From Mucidula mucida (Eukaryota > Basidiomycota > Agaricomycetes > Agaricales > Physalacriaceae): DNA of 64,000 bases. Under the pieces are notes generated by a model. That model had not been told where the DNA came from. It saw nothing but the letters and a program-made list of their open reading frames with translations, and searched no databases. Location of the stretch: assembly GCA_015501055.1 (NCBI GenBank), contig JADNYV010000014.1:372001-436000 (forward strand), written 5' to 3'. This document shows, piece by piece, positions 37,234 through 49,277 of the stretch. A program made the position numbers and the translations under genes. Each line of letters starts with the position of its first letter. Positions within the stretch are counted from its first letter, which is position 1.

Positions 37234-40200
37234 TTAAGGCGCAAGTTCCATTCTGCGCCAGATTTGCTCCATGAGGGCCGCAGAGGGTAGCGTGACGTCA
37301 AGAGGTTTGGTGTCAGGCGGTGGCATGGGTCGGAATAGATGTGATGGAAATTGCGACATGGGAACTTCAATGCGAGCAAGCGCAGGTGGCTTTGGCTTGT
37401 TCAGGTACTGCTGGTGGAAATCGCGAATAGCTTCGTCGGCATTCTTAAGATTGCATGCCGGTTCCCATGTCTGTTGTGTGTGTCATAACCCTTCCAGTGA
37501 ACCTTGTATTGAAAACCCCCGCGGTACTTCCGGGAATTAACCACTTTCTCAACCTCCCATTCCGGTTCGGCTCCTTCCAGCACGGGTGGTGGACGCGTGT
37601 CTTGGGGTTGCGTCGGAAATTGCGGCTCATGGTAAGGTGTCAACAGGGCCTCATTGAACACGGGATGGATGCTTTTCCATGTGTGAGGGATCTGGAGCTT
37701 GTACGAACTCGTCCCGACTTTCTTGATTACTTTGAACGGCCCGAATCGTTTGTCATCGAGCTTCTTCATTGGTCGGTCCGTACTGAGATTTGTCCCTTCC
37801 AGCCATACTTTGTCGCCTTCCTTGTACTCCACTGCCTCTGTCCGTTTCCTGTCATAAAACCATTTCATGTCCTCTTTGGCCATCTTCAATGCCGACCCCA
37901 CTTCATCCCATGTTTTCCTCATGCCGTCGGCAAACTCCTGTGCAGTCTCATTTCTCGATGCCGTTTTCGGAGCGGTGCCTTTGTAGGGGTGTCTGCCCAT
38001 GTCTGCGAAGAACGGAGTAACCTTGGTTGCTGAGTGTACCCAATCGTTGTAAACAAATTCGGCGGAGGGTAACCATTCATGCCAGTCGTTCTGATGGTAA
38101 TTGACGAATAACCGTAAGAAATGTTCTATCTCTTGGTTCAACCGTTCCGTTTGCCCATTTGCCTGTGGATGATACGCCGTTGTAAAGTTTCCTTGTATGC
38201 CCAACAACCGGTACAACTCCTTCATGAAACGCGAGTGGTATTGTGGACTGCGATCATGTATCATCTGTCGTGGCATCCCATGTATGGGGAAAATGCGATC
38301 ACGGTAAATGCGGGCCATGCCTTCCGACGTCAGAGTGGTGTGTGTTGGTATAATGGGTAATCGCTTTGTGAAATGGTCCACAAACGTGCTGATCGCGTTA
38401 TATCCTCCTGATTCCGGCAGTTCTCCAATCATGTCCGTCCCTACTATCTCCCATGGCTTGCTTGGCACATCAATAGGATGAAGAGGTGCAGCCGGCTTCG
38501 TGCGATGTGACTTTGTGGCCTGGCATTTTTGACATCCTTCCACGTATTCACGGACATCTCGGCTGATTCCTGGCCACCAATAGGTGCGTGTAATCAACTC
38601 GAGAGTCTTGTACCGTCCCGGATGCCCTGCAAGCTGTGCATTATGATGCATTCCAATAACTCTTCCCCGCAATTCCTTGTCCTTGGTATGTAAATACGAT
38701 CTTTCCATATAATAAGTCCATTTTCCTTCTCTTCCCATCCTTTTTCTTTGTTTTCTAATGCTTTTTGTACGTATCTGTCCTTGTTTCCTTTTCTTTGTTT
38801 GATTTTGTTAAGTAATTCGTCCTCCGGTGTAGCTACTGTATGTAAAGAAAATTGAATTTGTGATATAAAAAACTCCGGTTTCAGCAAAACAATGTTTTCA
38901 TTATCTTTTTCCCCCTTCTCAAGGCCTGTCATCCTTGACAAGGCATCAGCTTTTCCCATCGTCTTGCCCGGCTTGTGAATCATCTGTATGTCATACTCCG
39001 CCAACTCCGTGACCCATCGCGCCTGCCTCCGGTTCAACTTCTGCGGTTTCCGGAAGTACTGAAGGTTTTGATGATCGGTAAAAACCTCCACCGTCTCCGT
39101 TGCTCCTAAAAGATACTGCCTCCAGTCATCAATTGAGTCCATGATGGCCATCATTTCTTTGTGGTAGATCTCGTAGTTGCGTTCAACTTCATTTAACGCG
39201 CGAGATCGGAAAGCCACTGGTCTCCATTTGCCTTCGACGAACTGGGATAGAACAGCCCCATTGGCATAGTTCAGGAATCTGCCTCGACTGAAACTTGCCG
39301 TTGTCGCGTGGTACGATCAGAACGGGTTCTTCCGTCATCCTCCGTTTCAGCTCCTCAAACGCCTCATGCTGCTCCTCTCCCCAAACCCATTCGCCCTTCC
39401 CGGTTAGCGATGTCAATGGCTTCGCTACTCCCGCAAATCCCCGGATGAAACGTCGGTAGAAGTTGCAGAAGCCCAGGAATGACTGTACTTCCTTCTTCTT
39501 CGTCGGCTCCTTCCATTCCTTCACTACGGCCACTTTTGCCGGATCCATCTTCACTTCTCCTCCTCCAACAATAACTCCCAAGTAGTCTACAGTATGTGCC
39601 TCAAAACTACATTTCTCGGGTTTTAGATACAACTTATTTACTCGCAATATCTCTAATACTCGTCGTACAATATGCCTATGTTCTTCTAATGTGTTCGTAA
39701 AGATAAGTATATCGTCTAAGTAAACTATAACATGTCCTTCATCGATCAACTCCTTCAGAATGTGATTCATGAACGATTGGAACGTTGCCGGCGAGTTTGT
39801 AAGTCCGAAGAACATGACTGAGGGCTCGAACAGGCCTCGGTTTGTTCTAAACGCCGCTTTCCACTCATCACCTTCTTTGATCCGGATGTTATTGTAACCC
39901 CATCGGACATCCATCTTTGTGAAAACCTTTGCTCCCTTCAACTTGTCGATAAGCTCCTGAATCAACGGCAAGGGGTATCGGTTCTTGATTGTCATGTCGT
40001 TCAACTTCCGATAATCCTGTACTGGCCGAAGGCTTCCATCCTTCTTTTTGACAAAGAAGAAGGGTGATGCCATAGGGGAAATTGATGGCCGTATACGTCC
40101 TTCGTATGTTTTCTTCCAGGAACTCATCTAACGCCTTTTGCTCGGATGGGCTAAGGGGATAAACCTTGCAGTCAACCGGTTTGGAACCAGGCGTAAGTTC

Positions 40201-41150
40201 TATCGCGTGATCCCAGGGTCTTCGCTCCGGTAACTTGTCAAAGTCCGCCTTGCTAAATATATCGGAAAATTCCTCGATGTAAGGTGCAGCAGCAGATGAA
40301 GGCTGTTGTGATCTCAGCTTTTCACCGCTTTTGCGATAGTTGTCCCAGTCCATCCAGAACAAGCGCTCTCCCTCTTCCAACTTCTCTTCTACATCTTCTC
40401 CTTCGTCTTCTGGCGAGTCGTACTCGGGTAGATAGCCGCAGCGGTCTGGACATCGATCAAAAGTTAACGTGGATTCCGTCCAGTTGATTGTGGGGTTATG
40501 ATATCGTAACCAATCTAGCCCCAAAAAGATGCTTGTTTTGCCAAGATTGGTGACTGCCAACTCGATCTTTTCGGCGTGATCACCAATCTTCATCCGGACC
40601 TCCACAAAACCTTCGATTGCTCCTCCCTCGTTTAGGGTTCCATCCGCATTGTAGACAGGGAGCTTGACCGGTAACTCCTTGATCGGGAGTCCGTTCTTGT
40701 TGACGAATTCTTTATTAACACAAGAACCCGTTGCTCCACTGTCAAGAAGGGCACTCGTTTCCCATTCAGAGCCTGTGTGTACGCTCTCTATGGTTACTCG
40801 GAGTTTCATGTCCTGCCCTTTGTTCCCCGGATGTACTTCCTCGACTTTTTCAACTCCGTCACAACTTCCACCGCAGCTTCCTTTGTCAACGCTCTGATCG
40901 CCATCACCTTCTCCTCCGTCGCTTCTCTCTCTCTCCGCTCCGGCATCCATGCTCTCAAAATTCCCACTGCTCTCGACACTTCATCTTTTCTTAGCCGTTG
41001 TGCGATCCACTGGGCGTATTTGGCTCAAATCTTTCTTTCACAGGTTTTGTTGGTGAAGTCGTCGATGATATTTTAGATGTTTCAGTACCCGTACTGTAAA
41101 TAAATTCTGCATCTGACGACCCTTCCCTTGATGGCTGCTCCGGCAGGACT
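37234..41150 (-). pseudogene. pol region of the retrotransposon, frame broken at several points
   Basis: Encodes, in order, an aspartic protease with the active-site DSGA motif (about 40720-40740), reverse transcriptase with the YLDD box (about 39740), RNase H (about 39250-38980), and a zinc-finger integrase of HHCC/DDE type with a GPY/F-like region (about 38680-37750). The end is chromodomain-like (VHWKGYD, about 37490-37560). The frame breaks near 40990, 40087-40102, 39255-39285 (two), 38692-38700 and 37474-37484, the last in a short CA run. Between breaks the codons are well kept. The breaks may be real decay or sequence errors; the near-identical LTRs favour errors or very recent damage. 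The product would be needed for reverse transcription and integration. Confidence 0.9.
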
Positions 41151-41154
41151 GCGT

Positions 41155-42084
41155 CTACTGCGGGAGCTTCGCAAAACCCAGCTCTTTGGCCAACTTCTTC
41201 TTCTCCTCGTCGTTCATTTCGGTCCATAAACCCCGAATCGTCTGGGGTCGACCCTTCTTTGGACAGAACCTGCTAACGTGGCCATGTTCGCCACAGCTGA
41301 AGCAGAGTCCCCTTCGACGTGCATTGTCAATGTCCATCGGCCTGCCGGCTCCTCCATAGGTAACACCGGTGGCATCTCGTCGTGTGATCGGCGTTGGAGG
41401 TGGGTTCGTAGGATTAGCTCTCGATGTAGCCACCTGCGGAGCTTGAGGCCGGGACTGCATGCCGGACCTCTTGCTCGCCGCCCGCCTTCTCCACAGCTGA
41501 TCGATCTGAAGGATCTGTGCCTTCCAATCCTTGTACTTCTCTGGCAACCCGTCTCGACTGCCATAGATCTGGTCGATGATCTTCTCATTGACATTGGTCT
41601 CGAGAAGTCTCACGACGAATGCGTCATCCTTCGAGTATCCTGCCTGAGTGAGCAGAACCTCGAACTTCTGGAAGAAATCTTGAGCGGTGTCTTGCCCCTG
41701 GCGCAACCGCTCGATCTGGTCTTGCGCGTCTCGCGCAAGGTTGGAATCCACAAATCGCTCCTTCAAGTCTTCCTTGAACTTCGTCCAAGAGACTGTCCAT
41801 TCCTCTTCTTCCTCATCGAAGTTCTGGTCCGAGTAGTTCTGGACCCATGCATCTACGTGATCTCCTCGGACGTAGGAGAGAACAACATCGATCCTTTCGG
41901 AGTCAGATGTGAGGTTGTTCTTCTTGTCACGGATGTATGTGAACATTGATCGCCACCAGCTCTTGTACTTGGACTTGTCCCCGTCATAGTCGTAAGGCTT
42001 GTTGACAAGGGATTGGCCTTTGGTTTCGGCCTCGGCATGATGAGCGGGTGTGTGAGGAACGGTTTCGGGTGCTTCGTTGGACAT
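41155..42084 (-). CDS. Gag polyprotein of the retrotransposon
   Basis: An intact 309-codon frame. The capsid-like retrotransposon gag domain starts around YDYDGDKSKYKSWWRSMFTYI and includes WTKFKEDLKERFVD and ARDAQDQIERLRQGQ. After a basic linker comes a CCHC zinc knuckle, CFSCGEHGHVSRFC, at about 41270-41310, which binds element RNA. The frame stops at 41155 and pol continues in another frame, so expression of pol would need frameshifting or a fused precursor; the junction is too damaged to decide. Confidence 0.92.
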   Translation of the reverse strand: MSNEAPETVPHTPAHHAEAETKGQSLVNKPYDYDGDKSKYKSWWRSMFTYIRDKKNNLTSDSERIDVVLSYVRGDHVDAWVQNYSDQNFDEEEEEWTVSWTKFKEDLKERFVDSNLARDAQDQIERLRQGQDTAQDFFQKFEVLLTQAGYSKDDAFVVRLLETNVNEKIIDQIYGSRDGLPEKYKDWKAQILQIDQLWRRRAASKRSGMQSRPQAPQVATSRANPTNPPPTPITRRDATGVTYGGAGRPMDIDNARRRGLCFSCGEHGHVSRFCPKKGRPQTIRGLWTEMNDEEKKKLAKELGFAKLPQ

Positions 42085-42671
42085 GATGAATCGAGGTGAT
42101 AGGATCAGAGAGTGAAAGGGTGAAAGTGGGGATATGGGAGATGCGGATCTTGATGAAACGGGTGAGGGAATAGAGGTTTGGATGAATAAGGAGGAGTCGC
42201 CTAGATCTGAAATAGAATCCAGGACTTGGTAGGGTGGGGAATGATGATGTGTATCATAAGGTAAGTAAAGTAGGTAGGTATCGTAACTGTCTACGCTATT
42301 TTACCGACTACTGACTACGTATCTACGGAGCCCAAGAGCTCGTCACAAGTTCGCAATTGCCCAGCCGACGTCCCTCTGGTGTGAGGTAAGCCGAAGTTTT
42401 CCTGGGAACGGGGGTTGACCCGTAAACAGCGCCCACTGAAGTGCAACTGCCAAAAGTTCGTTCTCGTGAGAGCGGCTACTTCCAGCACCCGAGGCAGTTA
42501 TCTCTAACTGTTAGCCGGCGCTACTGGGACCAATACACATGTATGCGGACGTGCGCTGGGATTAGGATTCCGTCGATCTGTAAACAGGGAAAGGGAATAG
42601 GGGGAGTGTGCAATGATCAAACAGCGAAGTGCTGATCGACGATCAGGGATGTGTGGTAGGTGGTAGAAAGT

Positions 42672-42682
42672 AGTTCCGATCT
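42672..42682 (-). promoter_or_regulatory. Primer-binding site, self-priming type
   Basis: Two bases inside the 5' LTR border the minus strand reads AGATCGGAACT. Its exact complement AGTTCCGATCT lies within the LTR (42791-42801), about 33 nt downstream of a TATATAA box, where transcription should start. The RNA 5' end could therefore fold onto this site as in Tf1 of fission yeast. Confidence 0.7.
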
Positions 42683-42684
42683 TC

Positions 42685-43215
42685 TGTTAGCGACTGACTA
42701 AGCCACGAGACTCAACCAGGTACCACAGCAAGAACTTACGGAAGAAAGCGTTCGCGTTCGTAGAACTAGGCTAGGCCAGGTGTATAAACGAGATCGGAAC
42801 TAAAGTACAATGATACTACACTACTGCTTATATACTAGTAAGCCTGTGTTTGGGACTCCTTGTCCATACATGTTTCCGCTAGGGATAACTCCTCGCCCTT
42901 GACCCAGTGTTGTATGCTACTAGTCCGTGAAACCATTAAATACGAATGGTAACTGCATGTAAGTAATAATACTGAAACGACCATGTGTGCTACGAGTGTC
43001 GGTGGTGTGTATACAATGGGGAATCCATGAGGTATCGGCATGTATGATGTCATCCATGTGTTAGGCGTGTGTCCGACATGAGTACGGCTTCGGTAATGAA
43101 CAGGAGTATGATCGGTGACGAAACAGATGATGAAACAGTCCGTTGGTTGATAAGACAAGGCCCCCGATAAGATATGATAAGATGTGAAAGTGTGAAAATA
43201 TGGCAATTCATAACA
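42685..43215 (-). repeat. 5' LTR with internal promoter
   Basis: 531 bp, TG...CA. It contains a TATATAA box (minus strand, 42828-42834) followed at about 33 nt by the proposed transcript start. Nearly identical to the 3' LTR. Confidence 0.95.
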
Positions 43216-44287
43216 CTTTTCATATCTAACATGCGCCACATCATATTCCATTCGTTTTTGAGCCGGTGAAATCGCAGAACGTCTTTGACCACGACTACAA
43301 TGGTGATGTTGGTCCACTCCGATGGTTGATCCTCCGCTTCCAGACATCGCACTGCCAAAAGCCATTGGACGAGATGCGCTCCAAACGTAGGATCAGAGAC
43401 TTCTACTTTGATGATTGGGATGCTGGATAAGTCTATATCCAACAAGCCGTAAGCCAAGTAACAATCTGACAGAGAAATTTAGTTTGCAACGTTCATCTTA
43501 GAAACTATCGCTTACATGGATCCAACGGATATTGATCTGCTATGATGAACTCTCTCATATTGCTTGCTAAATGAAGGAGTGTGTGTACAGAAGCCGAAGG
43601 AAGAGTCTCGAAAGTCAAGACCAATCTGTGAACCGACTTTATTGCGACGAGAATGTGATTGGCATCGGGATCCGTTCTGGAACTGTGATCATACCCAAGG
43701 ATTAGGTTAAGTGCAGAGGAAGTAAGGAGGCACAATGTCTCGATACGCTGCTCCGTATTGGGACGTCTAAGCCTCGTAAAGGGATCGATGATCAAGTTGG
43801 AGAAATGAATTTTCCCCAAACATAATGTCTTCAAATGGGCATTGCCCCGAATGAGAGACGCAAACTCGTCTACACGAGGGAACAGATACGCGTGCTCAAT
43901 TACAAGCGTTGTGAGTGGGAGACCACGAGCAATCGCGATGAGCTTGTCGTCTCGGATCTCACCTGAGTCGTAAGAGATGATGGTCAAACTCGCGAGGGAT
44001 TTCAAGAGCTCGAACAGTTGGATAGGGCCCCTTTCGTCGTCCGATATCGCAGGGTGGATAGTCAACGCCCTCACAAAGAGCGGAATATCTGGAACAGCTT
44101 CACAAAGCTCAAAGAAACCAGTGAGGTTGCGCAGCGTTACGATCCTAATCGCCCGATAGATGTGGTAACGAGCCCTGCTAGCAAATGAAGTGCATGTCGC
44201 CAAAAAGTATTGGAGCTGATGATAGTCGTCGAAGAAGTGGTCCACCAATTCATCCACAAGTTCCTGCGGTATAGATGCGCCGGACAT

Positions 44288-44653
44288 CCAAGACGATTCC
44301 AGGAGGTGCTACAAATAATAGAGGTCAGGATCTTGGGTCTAATCTTCACAAGCTGAACATACGCGGCAGTTAAGTTGCGTAAAAAGAAGGCAAGGAGTAA
44401 ACACCCGGTGAATTGATACTGTATCTAGGGAGAGCGAAGCCAAGATGCAGCGAATGATTGCCCCGTCACAGACGTTTTGATAACAAACGGTGTCTAACAA
44501 TGGTCTCTAATATTCTATGTATGTGCAAGGTGGTGAAACAACAGATCTCTATAGTGGTATTAACTGGCAAATAGGTATACGTGAGCTGGGTATGGACACA
44601 ATTCAAACATAACAGTCGTCAAGACGTGAAAGTACAAAATTTAACAGCACAAG
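44288..44653. other. Intergenic region between two F-box genes
   Basis: Promoter side of the disrupted F-box gene and 3' flank of the next one. No further gene or element seen. Confidence 0.45.
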
Positions 44654-46039
44654 TCATGAGTGATAGTTAGCAGCAACCTACGAATCGTGAGTAAGCGAAA
44701 GGCGAGCGACCACGGAAAACATACCTCATGTGAGAGAATGTTCTTCTTGGAAATGGCGGGTAGGATTGTCTTAACATCCGCTGCAATGGACGATGGGTAC
44801 TCGTTGTGGTGTCTCCATCTCCCCTTTAGACCGTCATAGCAGTCCAACTTCACGTCCACCCGCCGCAGAGATGGGATATTGCCTAGGACAGTATCCAGAG
44901 CGTTCCATTCCGAAGCATGATTTGTCAATTCTCCGCAATAGAATACCTCAAAGGTGACCTCCTCGATCCGGTGTTTGGCCAGGTCCGTGAAGGTCTCCGC
45001 AAGCCAACGCAACCATTCCACGGCATCCGTGTGCTGGTCGCAGCGGACCCACCAGAGCTTGACTTGAATGGAACGGAGTTGCGTGATGTCAATCAGCTTA
45101 GAGAGAGGTTCTATTTTTTGGATAAGCACTAAATTAGCGTATAAACAGAACGGAAGACGGACCTCCGAGGCAGACATTGAGAACGAGGTGCTCCAGCGAG
45201 TGACTGTTGAGCCTAAGAATCTCCTTAGTGGTCTCAATGCGCTCGTTCAGATGCCCGGTCCCGGCGGTGAGAACCGATAGCCGGTGCAGATGACTGAGAT
45301 CCATAAGCTCTTGCAGCTGCAAGAGTCGGTGCATGAGAGGCAAATACGAGTGCTCGTACAAGCTTAGTGTAAGGGAGTCGAGTTTCAGATTCATGCCTTT
45401 GGGAAGAGGCGTGTCGGACGTGTCAATGACTTCATCTAGATCATCGCAGGACATGTAGAAGAGGGAAAGGCGCTTGAGGTGCTCGCAAGCGCCGAGGAGA
45501 GCGAGGAAGTCGGCGCATTTAAAGAAAAGACCTTCGCGTAGTTCGAGATTCGTGACCCGCGGCGAGCGGAAGGTCGTCAAAAGCGCGTCCCTCATACACT
45601 GAGACAGCTCGTCCCAGTAGTATCCGCCCAGGTCGAGGGAGATGCGTTCAAGATTCTCGAGCTTCTGCAAGGTGAGTCCGAGGAACTCTTCTTGCGACGC
45701 GTCGAGCAAGGGTTCCACTTCCACACTCTTGACGAGGCGCGCCAGATGGGGATATGTGGTAATGAGGTTGTAAAAGCGATCAATCTGATGGGAGTTCTTG
45801 GTAGGTTTGGCGCGGTAGAAGCGGAAATTCGAATGGTTGTAGAAGTGGACATGCGAGAAAAGGTGGCGCTGCGAGGCAGATGTCCATGAGGAACAGACCA
45901 ATGATGAAGCATGCAGTGCCCCTAGGTCGTCCAAATTTTGATCGATGACTGCGTCGACAAGCTCCTGCGGTAGCGCTTCAAAGCCCTTGGATTGTGTTGG
46001 GATCTGCATCTGCAGTGTATTAGCACCGAAAAAGGTCAA
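44654..46039 (-). CDS. F-box protein with leucine-rich C-terminus
   Basis: Second F-box gene of the window, same strand and next to the disrupted one, but with a different sequence. The F-box region is ALPQELVDAVIDQNLDDLGALHASSLVCSSW, followed by HLARLVKSVEVEPLL, LENLERISLDLGG and leucine-rich stretches (HLKRLSLFYMSCDDL, LDSLTLSLYEHSYLPL, LHRLSVLTAG). After an intron near 45125-45175 the second exon continues with LIDITQLRSIQVKLWW and LGNIPSLRRVDVKLD. A last intron (donor near 44725) gives a stop at 44654; without it the frame would run to 44641. The start may be 46039 or the in-frame ATG at 46009. Expected role: substrate adaptor of an SCF ubiquitin ligase. Confidence 0.8.
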
Positions 46040-47407
46040 GTGATGATATTAAATCAAATAAACGCACTGTATAGGAGGCTGTCTCACAAAGAGCACGCTC
46101 GGGATAGGCGCGACAATGATAAAGGCCTCGGGAGTCAGGCCAAAGCTCGTAGAGTTGACGGAACTCGTGAAGTTTGGAACGTGATGAAGGTAGAACACAC
46201 GTCTTATATGGGTGGCAAAAAAAGGTTGGCAACAAATATTATCCGGTGGTCCCTTACTAGTGAGTCGTGAGTAAACGGCCGTCTTGGCGGTGAAATCCCG
46301 ATAATTTCCGATCACATCGATACAGTCTGGGCTATAGTGTGCTAAGTTGAAAGCCTGCCAGTTGCTTCCGGACAACGTCCAGAAGTCGGTGAAAGGCAGC
46401 ACAGAAGGTCCTCGGCCGTCTGGGGAACAAAAGACAACTGATTGTTAGTGATTGCACAGATATAGCACGTCCATAACCTTAACGATCCTGCACGTCATGA
46501 AAGTTAAGAGATTCAGCTTCCGCGGTCGGAGTACCCATTGCCGGAAATTTCATTGTTGTGCGCGTCGACCACCTCGAGGCGCGCGCCAATCCTGCTGTCA
46601 CTTATCGTTTACACCCCCATGTGTTTATGGACCCCTGTGGAGTCGTGCTGCGATTACCAGCGCGCGCGAAAGCAACGGATCGACGCTAAACCATTGCAGG
46701 ATGTTGACTCTCGTTCACTGCGGAGGTCGAAAAACCATATCAGGTGGCGAAGTACAGTCTTCTACGCGTGTCGGCCTCTAGAAGTTGACCGATGTAACCA
46801 TTTGAGAACGTTCGACATGCTTATAAAACCCGGTCCACGCTTTCTCATCACAGATGGGACCCACGTATCGGGCGCTTGGGGGAAACGGCCAGATATGGGG
46901 TTGCTGCCAGACGTGCTGGGACAGATTCGGCCCAGAGCGCTGGTGTACAAACGCATGCGGCGTCCATGACCACCGTTGTAGATACGAGGCTCTGGACGCG
47001 ATATCTCCGGATTCCAGGTGACCCAATCAGGCGGGGTTCGGGGGAAGACCACTCGAGCGACAGCTGGCTGGATGTGAACAGAAGTCGAGGAGTCCTTGTG
47101 GATCGAGTCTAGCAGCAGAGAGGTACCACACGCCGCGCTGGCAGAAAGAAGGCAGCGTGATCTTGGAGCGATAAGTATAGACTGCAGAATGTCATGGCTA
47201 CTATATAACGGAAAAGAGCCACCACGCCTGAGGGTCATTTTCGGGACAAGGTCATTAGTTTGTGGCGTCATGGTGGTCAGAAGGAAACCAAGTGACACCT
47301 CGGTCCGGCTTGCCACGATGTCTGCTACAAATAAAAGTTACAAATCTATAACGCAGAATTATAGAGGACGTATGGTACAAAAGAAGGTAATACTAGCTTT
47401 GTGCTGT
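46040..47407. other. Long region without a supported gene
   Basis: About 1.4 kb. The largest ORFs (46762-47316 minus, 184 codons; 46538-46969 plus, 143 codons) overlap each other on opposite strands and show no domain, no splice-consistent extension and no family resemblance. It contains the promoter of the second F-box gene at its left end. Confidence 0.4.
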
Positions 47408-49059
47408 TCACTTGGGATCTATCAAGTCCACCACCGAATCTAGGACGACCTTTGGTTGCAGCAATAATCGATGTTCCACTTCGGGCACTGGCGCGCTGCC
47501 ACTTTCGCCTGCATTCTCCGGAATGTCTTTTCGAGTGCTGCACCGCAAACCCACTTCGGTAGTAATCAGAATAGCCCCTCGAGAGGAGCCATATTCTCCG
47601 AACGCGTCCATCATCCTCCGAGAGTCAAATCCGCCGTCATTTTCGATTGCCACAATTTCGAAGCGTGTCGACATGATCTCTTCTCTCGTCACCTGTGCTA
47701 GATGAGACACGGTGCGCGAAATACGCTTAATCTGGTCCCCGAACTTTGCCCGCATCCCGTCTCTCGTCGATAACGCGTATCGATCAGAAATGGGACAGCC
47801 AGCAATGAATAGAATGTCCGACGACCAACGGTACATGGTCTCTGACAACTCGTTGATCGAGTAGTCATTGAGATATGGATACATCGTGTGAATATGCCGG
47901 TGCGTTAATGCACGCCATCGAGAGGATGTCGGCTGAGACTCTGTTAGCTGTTCAGAGACGAGATTACCAGTCAGAGCTTGAATTACTCACCGGCCATATA
48001 CATATGCGCATAAATTTGAGATAATATACCATCTGGTTTCGATGGGAAACCCATACAGAATGGTGTTAACGCTCGCGCCACACAAGTCGAGATGCAGCCT
48101 TGCAGAGCCAACTGTACAAGCATAGGATCCTGTGAATGATCCCTACTCGAGAGTATACGAGCCAGATTTGGACCGAGTCGTGACGCAGTCTCCTGCACCG
48201 CCTGATGGGCTGCCTTGGACGAAGAGTGGGACTTTTTGTCAAACGAAGAAAGCTCCGTGGCGGCTGCGGCGAATTGCAGGATTTCAGAATTAAGATCCTG
48301 AACAGCCTGTAAGACCTGAGCGCCAGACCAGCTGTCGGTCTTTGTCATGAAGACCTCCGAGCTTTTGGCCAAGGCTCTCTGTTCGTCGACCGCCAGTACA
48401 GTAACCTCAACTTCTTCCGTCAACCGCTCCATTCGTCTCGAACTCCCTTCCTCGCCCCCACCATTGTGTTGTTTCTCTGGATTCGATCGCGCCCTTGCAG
48501 ATATTTCCGCATCCCTGGCCTTTAGCAAGGCCTTGGTTTCTTTTAAAGTCCTTTCGAGCATGCGGCAGCGTGCTTCCAGCTTGGAAAGCTCTGTCTTAGT
48601 CTGCGAAAGCTCCCTGCGGGCATCTTCCAAGTCTCGGCGGATTGACATAGGTGGCAGCTGAGAATCCGATGAGGCAGAACAAGTGCATGTATCTTGCCTA
48701 CCGTCAGCAGCGTCTAATCTTTCACGTAACGAGGCGCACTCTCGAGTCAGCCTGCCAATAGGGTCGGGTACGGGCGTAAGGGTCCGGGAATGCGGGCTGG
48801 AGCACGAGTCGTGGGATGATGGTGCCCTGGAAGAGATTCCGGGGCTTCGGTGAACAAAAAACTCGACAGTAGTGTCGTACAGCTCTCGCAGGTGTAGGTT
48901 AGCGGAGGGCAGGATGGACATCGTTGCAAATATGACGGCCAAGCTGCCGGGGCGTATGTGATAATCACTGATTGTTGTTATCCCTTCGATATGAGGGGGT
49001 ACATCCATGGGAAAGTAGGGCACTTGGGGACAATAGGCGTGGCCACGCGACTGCCTCAT
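47408..49059 (-). CDS. Agaricomycete coiled-coil protein, function unknown
   Basis: One gene with a single intron (about 47938-47987) joining HMYMAG to ESQPTSSRWRALTHRHIHTMYPYLND. The N-terminal part includes NLHLRELYDTTVEFFVHRSPG and a Ser/Pro-rich stretch. A long coiled coil follows (IRRDLEDARRELSQTKTELSKLEARCRMLERTLKETKALLKARDAEI in character, about 48440-48660), then a globular part with LVQLALQGCISTCVARALTPFCMGFPSK. The last part (ELSETMYRWSSDILFIAGCP) ends in VVDLIDPK. Similar proteins recur in mushroom genomes without known function, from memory of the pattern. The start may be 49059 or the more family-like MSILPSANLHL at 48921. Confidence 0.8.
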
Positions 49060-49277
49060 TGCAGTCGCGTTTTCTGGAAACGCAGGGTGCCATCACCGTA
49101 GCCCTCGACCTCAAGGTGGGACGCGTCATGCAAAGATCCTCCATCCTCGTGTTAACTCTTGCTTTCCAGCAGCGAAGCGACAAAGTGCCTCACAATAGGC
49201 GGCACGTCTGTGACTACCTCCACCCTTCCGATACTTCACGCTACTATCTCATCTACTAATTAAACGATACATACACG

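Larger units (their letters stand above)
36692..43215 (-). mobile_element. Ty3/gypsy chromovirus-type LTR retrotransposon (6,524 bp)
   Basis: A complete element transcribed on the minus strand: 5' LTR 42685-43215, gag 42084-41155, pol about 41150-37234, 3' LTR 36692-37222. LTRs start TG and end CA. A 5-bp CTTTT duplication flanks it (36687-36691 and 43216-43220). Domain order protease, reverse transcriptase, RNase H, integrase, then a chromodomain-like end places it in the chromovirus lineage of Ty3/gypsy. It sits inside an F-box gene in the same orientation. Confidence 0.96.
36524..44287 (-). pseudogene. F-box protein gene interrupted by an LTR retrotransposon
   Basis: Host gene in three visible pieces. 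Exon 1 (43516-44287) encodes an F-box (IPQELVDELVDHFFDD, CTSFASRARYHIYR) that would bind Skp1 in an SCF ubiquitin ligase, followed by a leucine-rich region (LASLTIISYD, LPLTTLVIEHAYLF, LKTLCLGKIHF). An intron (43466-43515) leads to exon 2 (43216-43465), which ends with NEWNMMWRMLDMK exactly at the retroelement border. Beyond the element, 36524-36691 continues in the same frame for 44 codons once one CTTTT duplication copy is discounted. It ends at a stop whose last base is the first base of the MITE. As it stands, transcripts would read from exon 2 into the LTR, so the allele is probably null or C-terminally truncated by about 44 residues. Confidence 0.85.

Noticed and set aside
37455..38033. 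192-codon plus-strand ORF
   Set aside because: Antisense shadow of the integrase region.
41278..41949. 223-codon plus-strand ORF
   Set aside because: Antisense to intact gag of the retrotransposon, with no protein features of its own.
46762..47316. 184-codon minus-strand ORF between the F-box and coiled-coil genes
   Set aside because: It overlaps a plus-strand ORF of similar length, shows no domain, and has no start context or splice partners.
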